Assembly (NCBI RefSeq): GCF_032854445.1
Contig: NC_088297.1
Location: 10,008,163-10,072,162, forward strand
Reading direction: 5' to 3'
DNA length: 64,000 nucleotides
Source: Liolophura sinensis
Taxonomy: Eukaryota > Mollusca > Polyplacophora > Chitonida > Chitonidae
Shown: piece after piece, positions 22,138 through 32,566 of the stretch
How the letters are laid out: every line of letters starts with the position of its first letter
Numbering within the stretch: the stretch's first letter is position 1
Position numbers and translations under genes: made by a program
Notes under the pieces: model-generated
What the model was told of the DNA's origin: nothing
Database searches by the model: none
The model's input: the letters and a program-made list of their open reading frames with translations, nothing else

Positions 22138-22442
22138 CATGCATAAGGATCCTCATTGTCCAAGCCTTTCACCAATACGATCGTGTGTTCAAATCTGGCC
22201 CTAGCTCGTTCAATACGTCAGGAGCTAAATTTTTGTCAGGTGTGTGGGTATAATTTCGGTCTAAAATCAAACCTCAGCCTGGTCAACTTTGTTTTACCTG
22301 TACTTATCACTGGAAAAAAAATGTGTATCGCTATCAAGTATATTCCTTCAAATGCCAGCACTTTTAAGTTTCTAATATACTATACAATGCGTATAACTCC
22401 TTTATGGTACCTGGATTCGGCAGAATATGAAACTATCGTCTA

Positions 22443-22685
22443 CACTCAAAAACATAATCTGTTAAATTTAACAGAAAGTCTGTAGTCTGAGTGAAGCTAG
22501 AATATATTCTGTTATTGCAACAGATTATTCTGTTAAATATAACACACGTATTCTATTACACATTTCATTACAACATAAATATTCTGTTGGACTAACAGAA
22601 TATTGTGTTATTATTCCAAAACACATTGTACCATCACTCAGAACACAGACTTTCTGTTAAAATTAACAGATTATTTTTTTGAGTG
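22443..22685. mobile_element. MITE with ~41-bp terminal inverted repeats
   Basis: Left end CACTCAAAAACATAATCTGT and right end ATTATTTTTTTGAGTG are near-perfect reverse complements extending about 41 bp, through TTTAACAGAAAGTCTGT on the left. The interior is AT-rich with repeated AACAGA motifs and no coding capacity. Confidence 0.85.
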
Positions 22686-22689
22686 ATGA

Positions 22690-23190
22690 GCGTCTGGGTT
22701 CACAGGGCGACAGCAAACTAGAGCCCATGGGCGTATGGTCCGGCGCAACATAAAGGAAACTACCCTTCTGGTTGGCGTCTGCAGACGTAGGGTAAGTGTG
22801 CAACGTAGGGTAAGCTACGATACATGATACTATCATCAATGTTCGTCTGGGGGCCAGACGCAACAACCAGAAAACTACTTGGATGTCTGGGGGCCCAGGC
22901 GCGAAAGGAAACTACCGTGAGTGAGTGAGTGCTTGGGGTTTAACGTCGTACTTAACAATTTTTCAGTCGTATGACGACGAAAGAATCCTTAGAGTTCATG
23001 CAATGTGCCTCCTTGTCTTTTATCTAGTGCTGCTTCACTGAGACGACTTACCGAAGGCAAGTAAGCCGCCCGCCCGAGCCATTATACTGATATGGGTCAA
23101 CCAATCGTTGCACTATACCCTTCGTCTTTTAAAGTGTGACTCTACCCAGGAAACTACTGTCTATGGGTGTCTGGGGGCCCAGGCGCGAGA
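22690..23190. repeat. Decayed GTCTGGGGGCCCAGGCGCGA minisatellite
   Basis: GTCTGGGGGCCCAGGCGCGA occurs at about 22882 and 23168, with diverged forms (GTCTGGGTTCACAGG, GTCTGGGGGCCAGACGC) upstream, each near GGAAACTAC. The array is split by a SINE-like insertion. Confidence 0.7.
22918..23145 (+). mobile_element. Second SINE-like family (GTGAGTGAGTG... type)
   Basis: Begins GTGAGTGAGTGCTTGGGGTT and includes AACGTCGTACTTAACAATTT, then TATGACGACGAAAGAATCCT and a GAGACGACTTACCGAAGGCA region. From memory, very similar elements are common in bivalve genomes. The bases GGAAACTAC flank it on the left and right, a likely target duplication inside the minisatellite. Confidence 0.7.
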
Positions 23191-23569
23191 ACATGGGGAC
23201 AAGTCTTGGACACAGTGGGTTTAAATCATAGGCGACTTTTCGAGGAAAAAGTCGAAATATTGACCCCCTTTTCACTGTCTTTTTCACAATGACACCAATA
23301 GGTTTCGTACCAGGGAGACGTGCATGGGAGGAAATATATTGAGGAAACTGCTTCTGTTGCCAGTAAGGAACACAGTAAGAACACAAATGTTTCTCCATAA
23401 ATTTCTATTCGAACTGTCGTGAAAGTGGATCCGATTCCAGCTAAATCCGTTGAAGTATAATCCAAGTCAGTTATTTCTTCTTTTTTTTATCAGTTAGTGA
23501 CGCAAACTGATGTCTTCCATCTACCAAATGGCCTGACAGGGACAGCGCCTTGGTGAGGATGGAGCCACT

Positions 23570-23690
23570 CACACATTTAACCCTATGTCACCAAATCACA
23601 CGAATACGGTCGCTGTGAGTTCAAGTCCAGCTCTTGGTGGCTTCCTCTCTGGTCGTACATGAAAGGTCTGCCAGCTTACGCATTATACAT
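23570..23690 (+). mobile_element. SINE family 1, head fragment
   Basis: Contains the B-box-like GTGAGTTCAAGTCCAGCTCT and GTCGTACATGAAAGGTCTGC, then ends abruptly. Confidence 0.75.
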
Positions 23691-24017
23691 GCAAAGCCAG
23701 GATTTTAAATTTTTTCAAATGCTTATAATTTGTTTACTTCACTATACCACTGAGACCAGCTTTTTGGGAGGGGAAAACCGGAGTGTGATATAAACCACTG
23801 ACCTTGGACAAGATAATAACGAACTTTCACACTGTTTTGGCGTGCAGATTTGCATGTGCAAACGGCTCCACAAGCGTGGCCTTCGACCACTTATTGTCGC
23901 TGAATGATCTTCTTCATAGCTGAGCCAAATGAGGACTCAGAAATTCCAAACATCACGCCAGGTATCGCGAGAGTCCAGGGGTTTGCGGAACTACCATGCG
24001 CATGCATTAAGCTTTCA

Positions 24018-24155
24018 TTTAATTGCATGTTGCTATTTTACGCCATACTCAAGAATGTTTTTCATAGATGACGCTGGCCAGTATTAGGGTGGGAGGAAAC
24101 CACGCTAGCACAAGCGGGAGCCCATGGCCATCCATAGTTTGCGGGAAGACCCACG
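24018..24155 (-). mobile_element. SINE family 1, minus, decayed
   Basis: TTTTACGCCATACTCAAGAA, CTGGCCAGTATTAGGGTGGG and GGAGCCCATGGCCATCCATA match the body on the minus strand with many changes. Confidence 0.65.
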
Positions 24156-24187
24156 CGGCTTTTACGATAATGTCTTCAATGTCCATT

Positions 24188-24320
24188 GGCAAATATATTG
24201 TATCGGTCAACAATATCCAGTGGCAAATATGTTGTATCGGTCAACAATATCCAGTGGCAAATATATTGTATCGGTCAACAATATCCAGTGGCAAATATGT
24301 TGTATCGGTCCACAAGAGAG
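24188..24320. repeat. 34-bp tandem repeat, four copies
   Basis: GGCAAATATATTGTATCGGT starts units at 24188, 24222, 24256 and 24290. Copies 1 and 3 have ATATATTG, copies 2 and 4 ATATGTTG, so a 68-bp dimer was probably duplicated. Confidence 0.92.
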
Positions 24321-24766
24321 AACACGAAAAGACTGCAAATTCATTTCTTCAAATGGGTTTTTTTTTAATATATATACTAATAATAAATGTAAACATAAGA
24401 CGATTACAATACAACCAATTATGGTTTGAAATTTAGTACAGGTCCTTAAATACAAAAAAAGGGGTCGAGAAACAAACAATTATGGCTTCAAAATGGTAAA
24501 GACAAGACACAAATAATAGCGACGAATAGAACTAATTGATCACTTAGCAAACGAGCCAGTGAATATAATATATATGAAAATAAGTAAAACAGGGGTTCAC
24601 ATTCACTTTACAGAAATATATTAATCTCTAGAGTCGTGCCCGTATCAGAACAAGAGGGGGCGGGGAATCACATGTCTATACAACTAGAACAGGGGGTTAC
24701 TACATACACAGCTCTACCACTATACACAGGCATTAACATTTCGCTTTGAACTGATTTTAACGTCAC

Positions 24767-24925
24767 TGACGTCAAACGTAACTGTCACCAATGGATATCA
24801 CCTTTGCTAGTCTTGGCTAATGGTACCTAAACAATTTAACGCTAGAAGAGTTTTTCACGCAGTTCACGTTTTGACGTCAAAGATGTTAACGTCAGCTGCT
24901 ACTGACGCCTGAACAAATGACGTCA
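24767..24925. promoter_or_regulatory. Three CRE palindromes within 160 bp
   Basis: Perfect TGACGTCA at 24767-24774, 24872-24879 and 24918-24925, with further ACGTCA half sites between. They fit CREB/ATF binding. No gene is recognised immediately downstream: the plus frame at 25034-25306 has no known domain. Confidence 0.5.
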
Positions 24926-25870
24926 GTCGAAGGAAGACCTGTTTCCCAACAAGCGACCGAGTAGCCAGGGTTTTAACATCTCATTCTACATCCAGGGAAA
25001 TAACAGTCGGTAAATCTATCAGCCATATAACTTATGAAGATTGTAGGAAAAGAGCACGAACAATCATTTAATTTTCAACATGTAATATCCACCATGACAG
25101 TGACAAAAATTGTCAAGAAAAGAAAAAGACGTGATAATCGGGTCTATATATATTTGACGGGGAAACCCCTGCGAGAGGTCCCCGACTGGTTTATCGTAGT
25201 CACCACGGATTTTCACTATCAGCCTGACAGCGAGGCGGTACATAACAATGTCCATGTAGTCACAAGCCCACCTTTAATTTACCTGAGAGCTTTATCATTG
25301 AGGTAGATTCCCAATCTGAGCAGTTTGTGTGAAAAAAAAAAACAGGAATGAAAATCTTCACATCGTCGTGCCTTAAGAAACACGTGAGACGAGTCCACAT
25401 GGGATAACACTTTAAAAGTTATTTAAAGCAAAGGGTATTTCTCCCCTAGCAACGACAGTAGGCCTCGACAACAACTTCGACAACAACAGCAACGTTAAAA
25501 CTGATCTCTGGCGCACGTGGTCGGTGAGCAACCAGCCTTACCTCACACACTGGAAGAAGTTTCAATGAATACATCGGCGATGAACAATATGGTTAACAAT
25601 AACAATAATAATAATAAAGGTGAACATGTCCATTTCATCAGTGGAGAAAGATTATGACTGAATAACGGGAGAAACGTGTGTTTGCGTAGATGATCTATAC
25701 ATGGTTCAAACACTTTTAGTATGATTAAAAATGGTCAAACAAATGTCTAGTGCACATGATGAAATTTAATCATTTGGACATCACTGATTTTGACCAGATT
25801 AAAAAAAGTCAAATACTTTGACAATAGTTTGCAATCACAAAGTCCAGCTTACCGGTATGTCAGGAATAAT

Positions 25871-25935
25871 ATGTAAGCATCCTACAATCATGTATGCATT
25901 CTACAATCATGCATGCACCCTACAATCATGTTCCG
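25871..25935. repeat. ~22-bp tandem repeat, three copies
   Basis: CTACAATCATG recurs three times with variable TATGCATT or CATGCACC linkers. Confidence 0.75.
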
Positions 25936-26256
25936 TCCGCACAGTCAAATGGTTCACGCATTGTCAAGACGGCTCACTCACACCCTAATGGTGTCCTGTC
26001 TACAGTCTATTCTACACCGGATACGAAGAGATTTGCTACTCATTTAAGACAAAAAAAAAAAAAAAAAAACACCGAAAATTATTTCCGACACTTTTACTAG
26101 CGACAATGGATGCTTATGTTATTAATAAATTAGAAAAAAGTTATCTACACACAGCACTAAACTTCCAAGTCCATCTCCTCTATGTGCTTATCGATAATGT
26201 TGCACACTCAATGAATGCAGACGTCAGTCACATTTAATGACGACGTCCTCGTGTGG

Positions 26257-26264
26257 TGACGTCA
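26257..26264. promoter_or_regulatory. CRE palindrome TGACGTCA
   Basis: Perfect site, with AGACGTCAGT 38 bp before and ACGACGTCC between. It lies 2.1 kb beyond the hunchback stop codon. Confidence 0.4.
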
Positions 26265-26648
26265 TCGTATTTGCTGATGTCATAACTTTTGGTGCACTGT
26301 ACATTTCACCTTGTCAAAAACACTGGTACATATTCTGACATACTTAAACCAGTTTTATCTCACCGGGAAAATGGAATTCCCCAAAACGTCTAAATAGACA
26401 GAATGACTAGGTATCGCAATACATCTAACATAAAAAGACAAAAATGAAAACTAATAATAATAAAAGAAAACATCCCCGATACTGACGATACTGAAGGTCA
26501 GTTGCAGTTTAAATCTTTGGTTTGGTTTTACTGGTTTCAACTTAGTAAAAAAAAACAAAAACAAAAAAAACCAAAAAAAAAAAGACAAAAAAGCGACAAA
26601 GTATAATTTGAGTGTTAATCCAGTAAGAAAATCTCAGTCATCCTATCT

Positions 26649-26780
26649 TGGAAATCCACTAACAAAATCACCTTATTATGGAAATATATTAACAAAATCA
26701 CCTCATGGAAATCCACTAACAAATTCATCTCATCATGGAAATCCACTAACAAATTCACCTTATCATGGAAATCCACAAAC
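26649..26780. repeat. 27-33-bp tandem repeat, five copies
   Basis: GGAAATCCACTAACAAA and variants are repeated. Most unit lengths are multiples of three, so a short plus frame stays open, but no family resemblance supports coding. The rest of 24330-28332 is low-complexity A-rich, AT-rich or unremarkable. Confidence 0.85.
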
Positions 26781-28028
26781 AAAGGGATATAAGACTAGCA
26801 ATACATATCACTTTGGGACAATAATCACTGGTCATCAGTAAACAAAATCAATATCACTGAATCCATATATTATTTGGTTAAAGCCCAGTATGTGAAAAAA
26901 AAAATAGACATGAACAAAATAATAACAAAGGTTGACAGAAGAAACAAACAAAAACAAAAAAAAACATGTGATGATAACAACCCTTCCAGTTGTCAATAAC
27001 AATTACAGCCTGAAACTGTGAGATTTCAGCTTCGAGATCTTGAAAATGGTCACAGGCCAATCACTGTTGACCTTACATGAATAACTATATGAAGACATCA
27101 TGGTGCTCACTAAAAAGCCCTGTGATTGGTCAGACAACTGTGCAAGATGGTGAAAATACTCTGATGAACGTTCAGCTTGCCATAATATTCTGCCTGGAAT
27201 TGACATCTTGATTTTCTCCACATAAAGTTGTTCAGGAACTTCATCAGTATTCAAACTCTTAAATAATGAAGTATCTCAGGGACTAAAATCCTTCATTTTT
27301 CATAACAATAAGTTCCTTTCCCACCTCTCTTGCACAATGGACTGAGCCAGGAATGATTATGCCAAAACACTGCCTAGTGATGATACACACTTCTCATTTG
27401 CCAAAATCGTGCATGAACTCCATATCCTATATAATAATACCAAAACATGACAATTAATACATTACTATTGTATACATATACATTATTATTATTATTATAT
27501 ATATATATTACCAATTTACCTTTTAAAAAATTGAATTTACATAATCATTCTCAGTCGAATGATGATCATTGAATAACAGCAAGAATTTAATACTGTTAAA
27601 GTTTAAATACTGTGCCCGGACATCACGTTATGTACAGATGTGGAGTAGCAATGTGGAGGGTGCGCATGCACAAGGATCAACGGCCGAGGCCGGGGCAAGA
27701 TGTGGGAGGCCATTGGAGATGAGGCTTGCATAAGAAGAGGAGAAAATTTTCTTTGCATTGTACGCAAAAAGAAACATGCATCAAGTAACAGACATTTGTA
27801 AGATGGAAAAAATCGCAAATCAACGCAAAATATAGCGTTATGTCATTGCAAATATATATATATATACTTACAATATACATATATATATACATTTAACACG
27901 ACAATTTGTCTGTGATTTGAAATTGATCATAAAGTGGCACGACTTAGGGCTTCTGAACGAGAAGCTATTGAGGTAGAAACGGCGCGCGTACATTGACATA
28001 GAAAATAAGGTATATGAATGGGACTTTC

Positions 28029-28034
28029 TTTAAT
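28029..28034 (-). terminator. Possible hunchback poly(A) signal ATTAAA
   Basis: TTTAAT on the plus strand reads ATTAAA on the minus, about 300 bp past the stop codon. It is the nearest common hexamer variant I noticed. Chance occurrence is likely in AT-rich DNA. Confidence 0.25.
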
Positions 28035-28332
28035 ATTTCTCTGTAGGGTGATAATATCGTCTCTTTCATCACTCTTCGCATCTTAGATCTTCCCACAAAG
28101 CATGATCTGTAATTAAGCAACACACTAGCTGGCAAAGATTGGCTGGCAGAATTTATGGGTGGCATCTACTGCCTATCGATATTACACAGATCCCTTTTCT
28201 TAACCTTAATTCCAGTCAGAATTCAGGACTCTTCACATCCCAGTAATTAGTTGCAACAACACTTCGCAAACCTCATCGCACCGCAAACATAGGGGCGATC
28301 ATGATTGTCTTTTGCACCATAGTAGCGCAAAC

Positions 28333-30651
28333 TTATGCATGCGCCGCACGAGCGATGTGCAAGAAGAAATCTACTTTGTCTCGTGACTGGTGCCCACACA
28401 TATTGCACTTGTAAGGGTCTTGGTAGCCATGGTAACCCATGTGCATAGTGTACATGACACAGTCACGGAATGCGATCTCACAGTAGCTGCACTCGTACTT
28501 CTCGCTTCCTTGACGCCCGCTCTTGCGCCCCACCGACCCCGCATGGACGGCTCCATTCACCCCATTGACCTTGGTAGGAAGCTTCTGTGATGGTGGCAGT
28601 CTGGTGCACATATTGGGGAAATTTCCAGCCGGTGGCATTGACATGGGAACCTCACTAGCATTGAAACCCTGAGGCACACTCCCATTCTGGAACGGAATGG
28701 CAGGAGCTTGTTGATCAGGATGCAGGATCTTCCACGCGATTTCTGCTCCCTTGCGCACTGCGGCTGGTGTAGCAGAGTTCCTGGGACCATACATGGATTT
28801 GTGTTGCTCTTTGAAATCAGAGGGGCTTCTTGGTCCAGACCTACTGATGACGGGCAGGTCAGGGATGCCCAGGTTGGAACCCATGCTGCATCTTCTGAGA
28901 TCGGAGACTGGAGAGGGACAGCGATCTTCTGCGTGAAGACCGTCTTTCTCGTTCAAAATCTTGAGACTGTTGTGAATCTGTTCCAAGTCCCTGCCTCCAA
29001 ATGAGGATCCATTATTGCCTGTTCTCCTATTGGGAATGGGCGTTGAGGTATCAGTTATTTTACTGTCCGCAAAATCATCTTTTTCCTCGGACGTGTTCAA
29101 GTCTGCCCTGTTCCTTGTCGTGTAGTCATTGAACTCTTTTTCTGAGTAGTGGTCAGAGTTGTCTGCACCGTCATCTCCATCGTCATGGCTACCCGTGCTG
29201 GCAGTGTCTTCCTGAATGGCTGAGTCATGTTCTGATGACATTCCCTGCAGCTTCCAGGAGATGGTGTCCAACTTGTATGCTTTTCCTTTGCGGGACCGCT
29301 TCCTTGGCGAAGGTGAAGGGGCATCAGAGATATTTGAGCTGTCTGCCACAACACCAGACTCCTGTACCAAATCAGAGGCTTCCATGTGCTCATAGGTGCG
29401 TTTTGAAGCAACGTAATAACTGGCTGCTGTCATCATTTTGGGTTTGGTGAGATCGAGGGGACATTCTTTGTTCTCTTTCACTGCAGAGGAAACTGACCCG
29501 CCAAATTTAAGTGTCATCTGGCGCAAGATGTCCGAAGTGTCACCGTTGGAGTTCACTTCTGATGACATTGCAGACACTTTCATTTCGTTGAGGTAGAAGA
29601 GTTCGGGCATGCTCTTGCAGCTATTCATGTTTTCTTTCTCCAAGGTTTCGGAGGACGCTGGGGGCCAGGATCGTGGGCTGGATTTGGTCACCTCATCGCC
29701 TGTGTCAGTACGGATGTGCAGGCTCTCTGTCATGCTCAGACCCTCAGTCGGCTGTGACAGTGGACGCTCATTGGCAGGCTTCTTGGAGAAATCCGCTGGG
29801 TGGTCCCCTTGCTCTTTCTCAGCCCTTTGTGGCCGTTGTTTTTGCTCTTCCAGGAGGGAGTCAGAGGAAATCCCGAAGGCATTGAAGAGATCCTGGTTTT
29901 CTGATGCGTGGACCTTCAGCATGTGTCCCGTGAGTTCATCCTTATCTACAGTCATGAAGCAGCAAAACGTGCATTTGAGAGTGAGCTGATCTTGGTTGCA
30001 CATTCCACCGCTGACACCAGTTCCGTGTGGCTTGTGATGAGGTAGAGCATTCAGTATTCCGCCACTTCCTCCTCCTCCTCCCCCAGGAGCGGAGACAGGA
30101 ATGAGGGGAGGGGGAGGATGGAATCCTCCTGGGAACTGACCTAGGAGTGGCCAATATGGTGAGATCAATCCATTCATCCCTGGTCGTGGGCCCAGTGGTG
30201 GCATGGACATCAACTGACCCAGGTATGCTTCCAGCTTGTCCTTTCTCGGTCCACGCGGCCCTCTAGGAGGACCCCTCTTCATCATGAGGGACAGCCCTGC
30301 AGCTTCTGCATCCAGTCCCTGAGGCAGGCTTCCGTCGGAGTTGAGCACCGTGGCGGGCTTGTGATTGTACTTGCGCAGGTGTAGCTTCAGACTGTGGCAG
30401 TATTTGGTGGCGTAGGTGCAGTCTGCGCACCTGTACTGGTAGACATTCGTGTGTGATTTCATGTGGCTGTTCAGCATGGATTTGTTGACGCAGGCATAGT
30501 TGCACTTTGAGCACTTGAACGGTTTTGAGCCAAAGTGGTTTCGCAGGTGGTACTCCAAGTGGTGCTTATACTCCGTCACAAAAGGGCATTTGGGGCACTG
30601 GAGCAATTTGTCTTCTTTGATGTGGGTTCTTGCATGAGCCCAGAAATCCAT
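28333..30651 (-). CDS. hb: Hunchback zinc-finger transcription factor, last exon
   Basis: Acceptor TTTTGCAG just before 30651 and stop TAA at 28335-28333. It encodes 772 residues in one intact frame. The first residues ([10 protein letters not shown]) finish a finger begun in the previous exon. Then come three C2H2 fingers at about residues 19-39, 47-67 and 75-97, including [11 protein letters not shown] and [12 protein letters not shown], which are hallmarks of the Hunchback core that binds A-rich DNA. A basic, Gly/Pro-rich stretch with [12 protein letters not shown] follows. A further C2H2 finger sits at about 227-248, a PLDLT motif at about 398-402, and the C-terminal pair of Hunchback/Ikaros-type fingers at about 719-771, used in that family for protein contacts. 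Nuclear; in animals it patterns the body axis, nervous system or mesoderm. Very high confidence in family. Confidence 0.96.
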   Translation of the reverse strand: MDFWAHARTHIKEDKLLQCPKCPFVTEYKHHLEYHLRNHFGSKPFKCSKCNYACVNKSMLNSHMKSHTNVYQYRCADCTYATKYCHSLKLHLRKYNHKPATVLNSDGSLPQGLDAEAAGLSLMMKRGPPRGPRGPRKDKLEAYLGQLMSMPPLGPRPGMNGLISPYWPLLGQFPGGFHPPPPLIPVSAPGGGGGGSGGILNALPHHKPHGTGVSGGMCNQDQLTLKCTFCCFMTVDKDELTGHMLKVHASENQDLFNAFGISSDSLLEEQKQRPQRAEKEQGDHPADFSKKPANERPLSQPTEGLSMTESLHIRTDTGDEVTKSSPRSWPPASSETLEKENMNSCKSMPELFYLNEMKVSAMSSEVNSNGDTSDILRQMTLKFGGSVSSAVKENKECPLDLTKPKMMTAASYYVASKRTYEHMEASDLVQESGVVADSSNISDAPSPSPRKRSRKGKAYKLDTISWKLQGMSSEHDSAIQEDTASTGSHDDGDDGADNSDHYSEKEFNDYTTRNRADLNTSEEKDDFADSKITDTSTPIPNRRTGNNGSSFGGRDLEQIHNSLKILNEKDGLHAEDRCPSPVSDLRRCSMGSNLGIPDLPVISRSGPRSPSDFKEQHKSMYGPRNSATPAAVRKGAEIAWKILHPDQQAPAIPFQNGSVPQGFNASEVPMSMPPAGNFPNMCTRLPPSQKLPTKVNGVNGAVHAGSVGRKSGRQGSEKYECSYCEIAFRDCVMYTMHMGYHGYQDPYKCNMCGHQSRDKVDFFLHIARAAHA
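29446..29460 (-). other. PLDLT, candidate CtBP-binding motif in Hunchback
   Basis: Five codons reading PLDLT within [10 protein letters not shown], in the linker between the core and C-terminal fingers. PxDLS/T motifs recruit the corepressor CtBP in many zinc-finger repressors, including Ikaros relatives. Binding here is inference. Confidence 0.5.
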
Positions 30652-31120
30652 CTGCAAAATAGAAAAAGAAGCAACTGATTAGTCTAAGCTTAGAAACTAT
30701 TTCAGACAAACAGCTCTCCAAAATCACTCTTCAAAATGTTGGTCATATTTTTATGCCAAATGATAAACATAAACATACTTTAGAAATATTTTTATGCTAA
30801 ATGATCGACATGACGTACTCTAGAACATTTCAGCTACCAGACATATTTCAACCTTCTCAAGTTTGACAGCAGTTTAGGGATTCACCAGATTTTATTTATT
30901 TTCAACATTTTAATTAATATTTTCAAGCTTTAAATCAGGTAACTTTTCAGCATTTATCCTTTTTTCAATTCAAATTTTGGGAATACTAAAATATAGATGA
31001 TTGGCTACAAAAAATATATTACGTTACAACTTTGGTGCTCTGGAACTTTAAAACTAAACTTTATGCTTACAGTAGTCTTGACTAAAACTGGTGGGCCCAT
31101 GCATTATACTGCTGCCTTAC
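30652..31120 (-). other. hb: hunchback intron between exons 2 and 3
   Basis: 469 bp, donor GTAAGG at 31120, acceptor TTTTGCAG ending at 30652. Phase 0. It splits a zinc finger between its Cys pair and its His pair. Confidence 0.85.
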
Positions 31121-31348
31121 CTTTTCAGTGGCCACAAATTCACACTGTTTGCACCGGTAAACTTTCGGCCTGCCAGGCATAGCTTTGGCTGTCTTATTGC
31201 CAGAGTAGTTCTCAAGGTGGGCTTGTGCTGTGAAAATCCTTATGTGTCGTTTTCAGGCGACCTTCAGTCCTGGAGGTGTAATCGCAGTGCGGACAACTGT
31301 GCTCAAAGTGAGTATTCATGTGTGCGGAGAAAATCTCCTTTGACGTAC
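31121..31348 (-). CDS. hb: Hunchback, middle exon, frameshifted as written
   Basis: Acceptor GCAG at 31349-31352; the first two bases complete the Gly codon begun in exon 1. The frame then reads TSKEIFSAHMNTHFEH (finishing finger 1) and CPHCDYTSRTEGRLK (most of finger 2). It next meets an in-frame TGA at 31214-31212. Downstream, in another frame, ENYSGNKTAKAMPGRPK and YRCKQCEFVATEK run on to the donor GTAAGG and join the last exon in phase 0. The exon is 228 bp where 227 (or another 3n+2) is needed. An extra A at 31250-31253, a missing G near 31238 and an extra base at 31214-31215 would give RHIRDFHS after RLK and then ENYSGN. All three lie in short homopolymers, so consensus error is the simplest cause. 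A real allele or decay is less likely because both flanking exons are intact. Confidence 0.85.
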
Positions 31349-32011
31349 CTGCCTACCTGCCAACGACAACACAATTTTCATCATTATAAACTAATTCAAA
31401 CAGAATTAACGTAACAACACTAGTATCTATGCGTCAGAACAGACATTCGCAAACCAACCATCAACCAATAAGGATGTTCTGGACAATAATCGAAAGGTCA
31501 ATTCCCTAACGACGTTTAACACACATTACCAAATAAGATCTATCATTATTTATGTCTTTGATTGTTGTTATAATACCATACTCAAGAATTTTTCACTTAG
31601 TCAGTTTTACGGAATTCCACCACTAAAGACGTTGAGAATATTCAAACCTGAATTAGCTTAACTGGACATCACTTAAGGCTTAGCATATAAAAAGTACCAC
31701 TATCAGCAGACAAGAACAGGACTCGCTCATATCTTGATCACAGCCAACCACTTTCGATTTGAGACTACCAATAATATTCATGGAGAACTATGAAAACAGT
31801 TCGCTTCTGCATAAAACAACAAAACCGAAATTCTGAATACTGAGCTTTATAGAGTGAGGATTTTCTGTTTGACCAACTGTTCTTTTATACATCGACTTGT
31901 CAAGTCACCTTTTATACGCTTTTGTTTCCATAAAATTCTTGTTTAGGTTTCCACTTTTTAAAGCTTATTGACACATCCGTTAAGATTCAGAGCTCTGGAC
32001 AACAAACTAAC
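31349..32011 (-). other. hb: hunchback intron between exons 1 and 2
   Basis: 663 bp, donor GTTAGT at 32011, acceptor GCAG ending at 31349, phase 1. A SINE-like fragment (ATACCATACTCAAGAATTTT, about 31570-31600) is the only repeat inside. Confidence 0.8.
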
Positions 32012-32566
32012 CTGTGAAGCTGCAGAGATGACAGAAGTATAAGTCCATTCCATTATGGTCTTTGCGGTGATGAAGGCTGCCTCTAGCTCCTTGTCTGGAG
32101 AATGAAGGAAATGGACCCAGCGAGTTAAACGGATTGCTACCAGGCGTCGTCGGACCTTGAGGCGACGTTGGCTCCCATTTCATTGGTGTTGCCGCACAGG
32201 AAGAGTCTGATGTGTAGCAGTCGCTGTATGACGGCGAGGCCTGTTTCCGCTGATCTCCACCAGGGGGCAGGTCAGTGCTGTCCTGCGTCCCAGAGTTGAG
32301 GGCGCTCACGTGGTGGTGTTGGTCAGAATCATCCAGTTGTTCAGACTCTCTCTGACTCGGCGTGGTGCTGTTAGTCAGAGGTTTGATTGGCTGAAAATTA
32401 CTCTCCGAGAGGGGCTTGTTTGGCTGGTAGCCATCACTTGACACGGAGTACCCTGGTGAGGTCTGTAAAGGGGGATAACTCTCATTGTCATTAATTCGGA
32501 ATTGCGTTTCCACCGACATCACCTTTCTAACCGCTTCGGCCACAGTCGACAAACAGGATTCAGTTC
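32012..32566 (-). CDS. hb: Hunchback, N-terminal coding exon
   Basis: It ends in phase 1 at donor GTTAGT. It encodes about 185 residues: a helix-prone start (TESCLSTVAEAVRKVMSVET), a Ser/Pro/Gln-rich linker with SDCYTSDSSCAATPMKWEP, and the first two Cys of finger 1 (LYFCHLCSFTG). The acceptor TCTGGTCTTTTCAG ends at 32567. An in-frame stop lies just upstream, so either translation starts at the internal ATG 32519-32517 or the reading frame enters from an earlier exon at phase 2. The well-ordered residues before that ATG favour an earlier exon; a candidate is at 56094-56057. With the internal ATG and the frame repaired, the protein would be about 1017 residues. Confidence 0.85.

Noticed and set aside
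25034-25306. 90-codon plus frame after the CRE cluster
   Set aside because: No family resemblance. The position after CREs is suggestive only.
26608-26841. 77-codon plus frame with GNPLTNSPYH repeats
   Set aside because: Generated by a short minisatellite; no supporting splice sites or homology.
31091-31414. 107-codon plus frame over the hunchback middle exon
   Set aside because: Antisense shadow of the zinc-finger exon.
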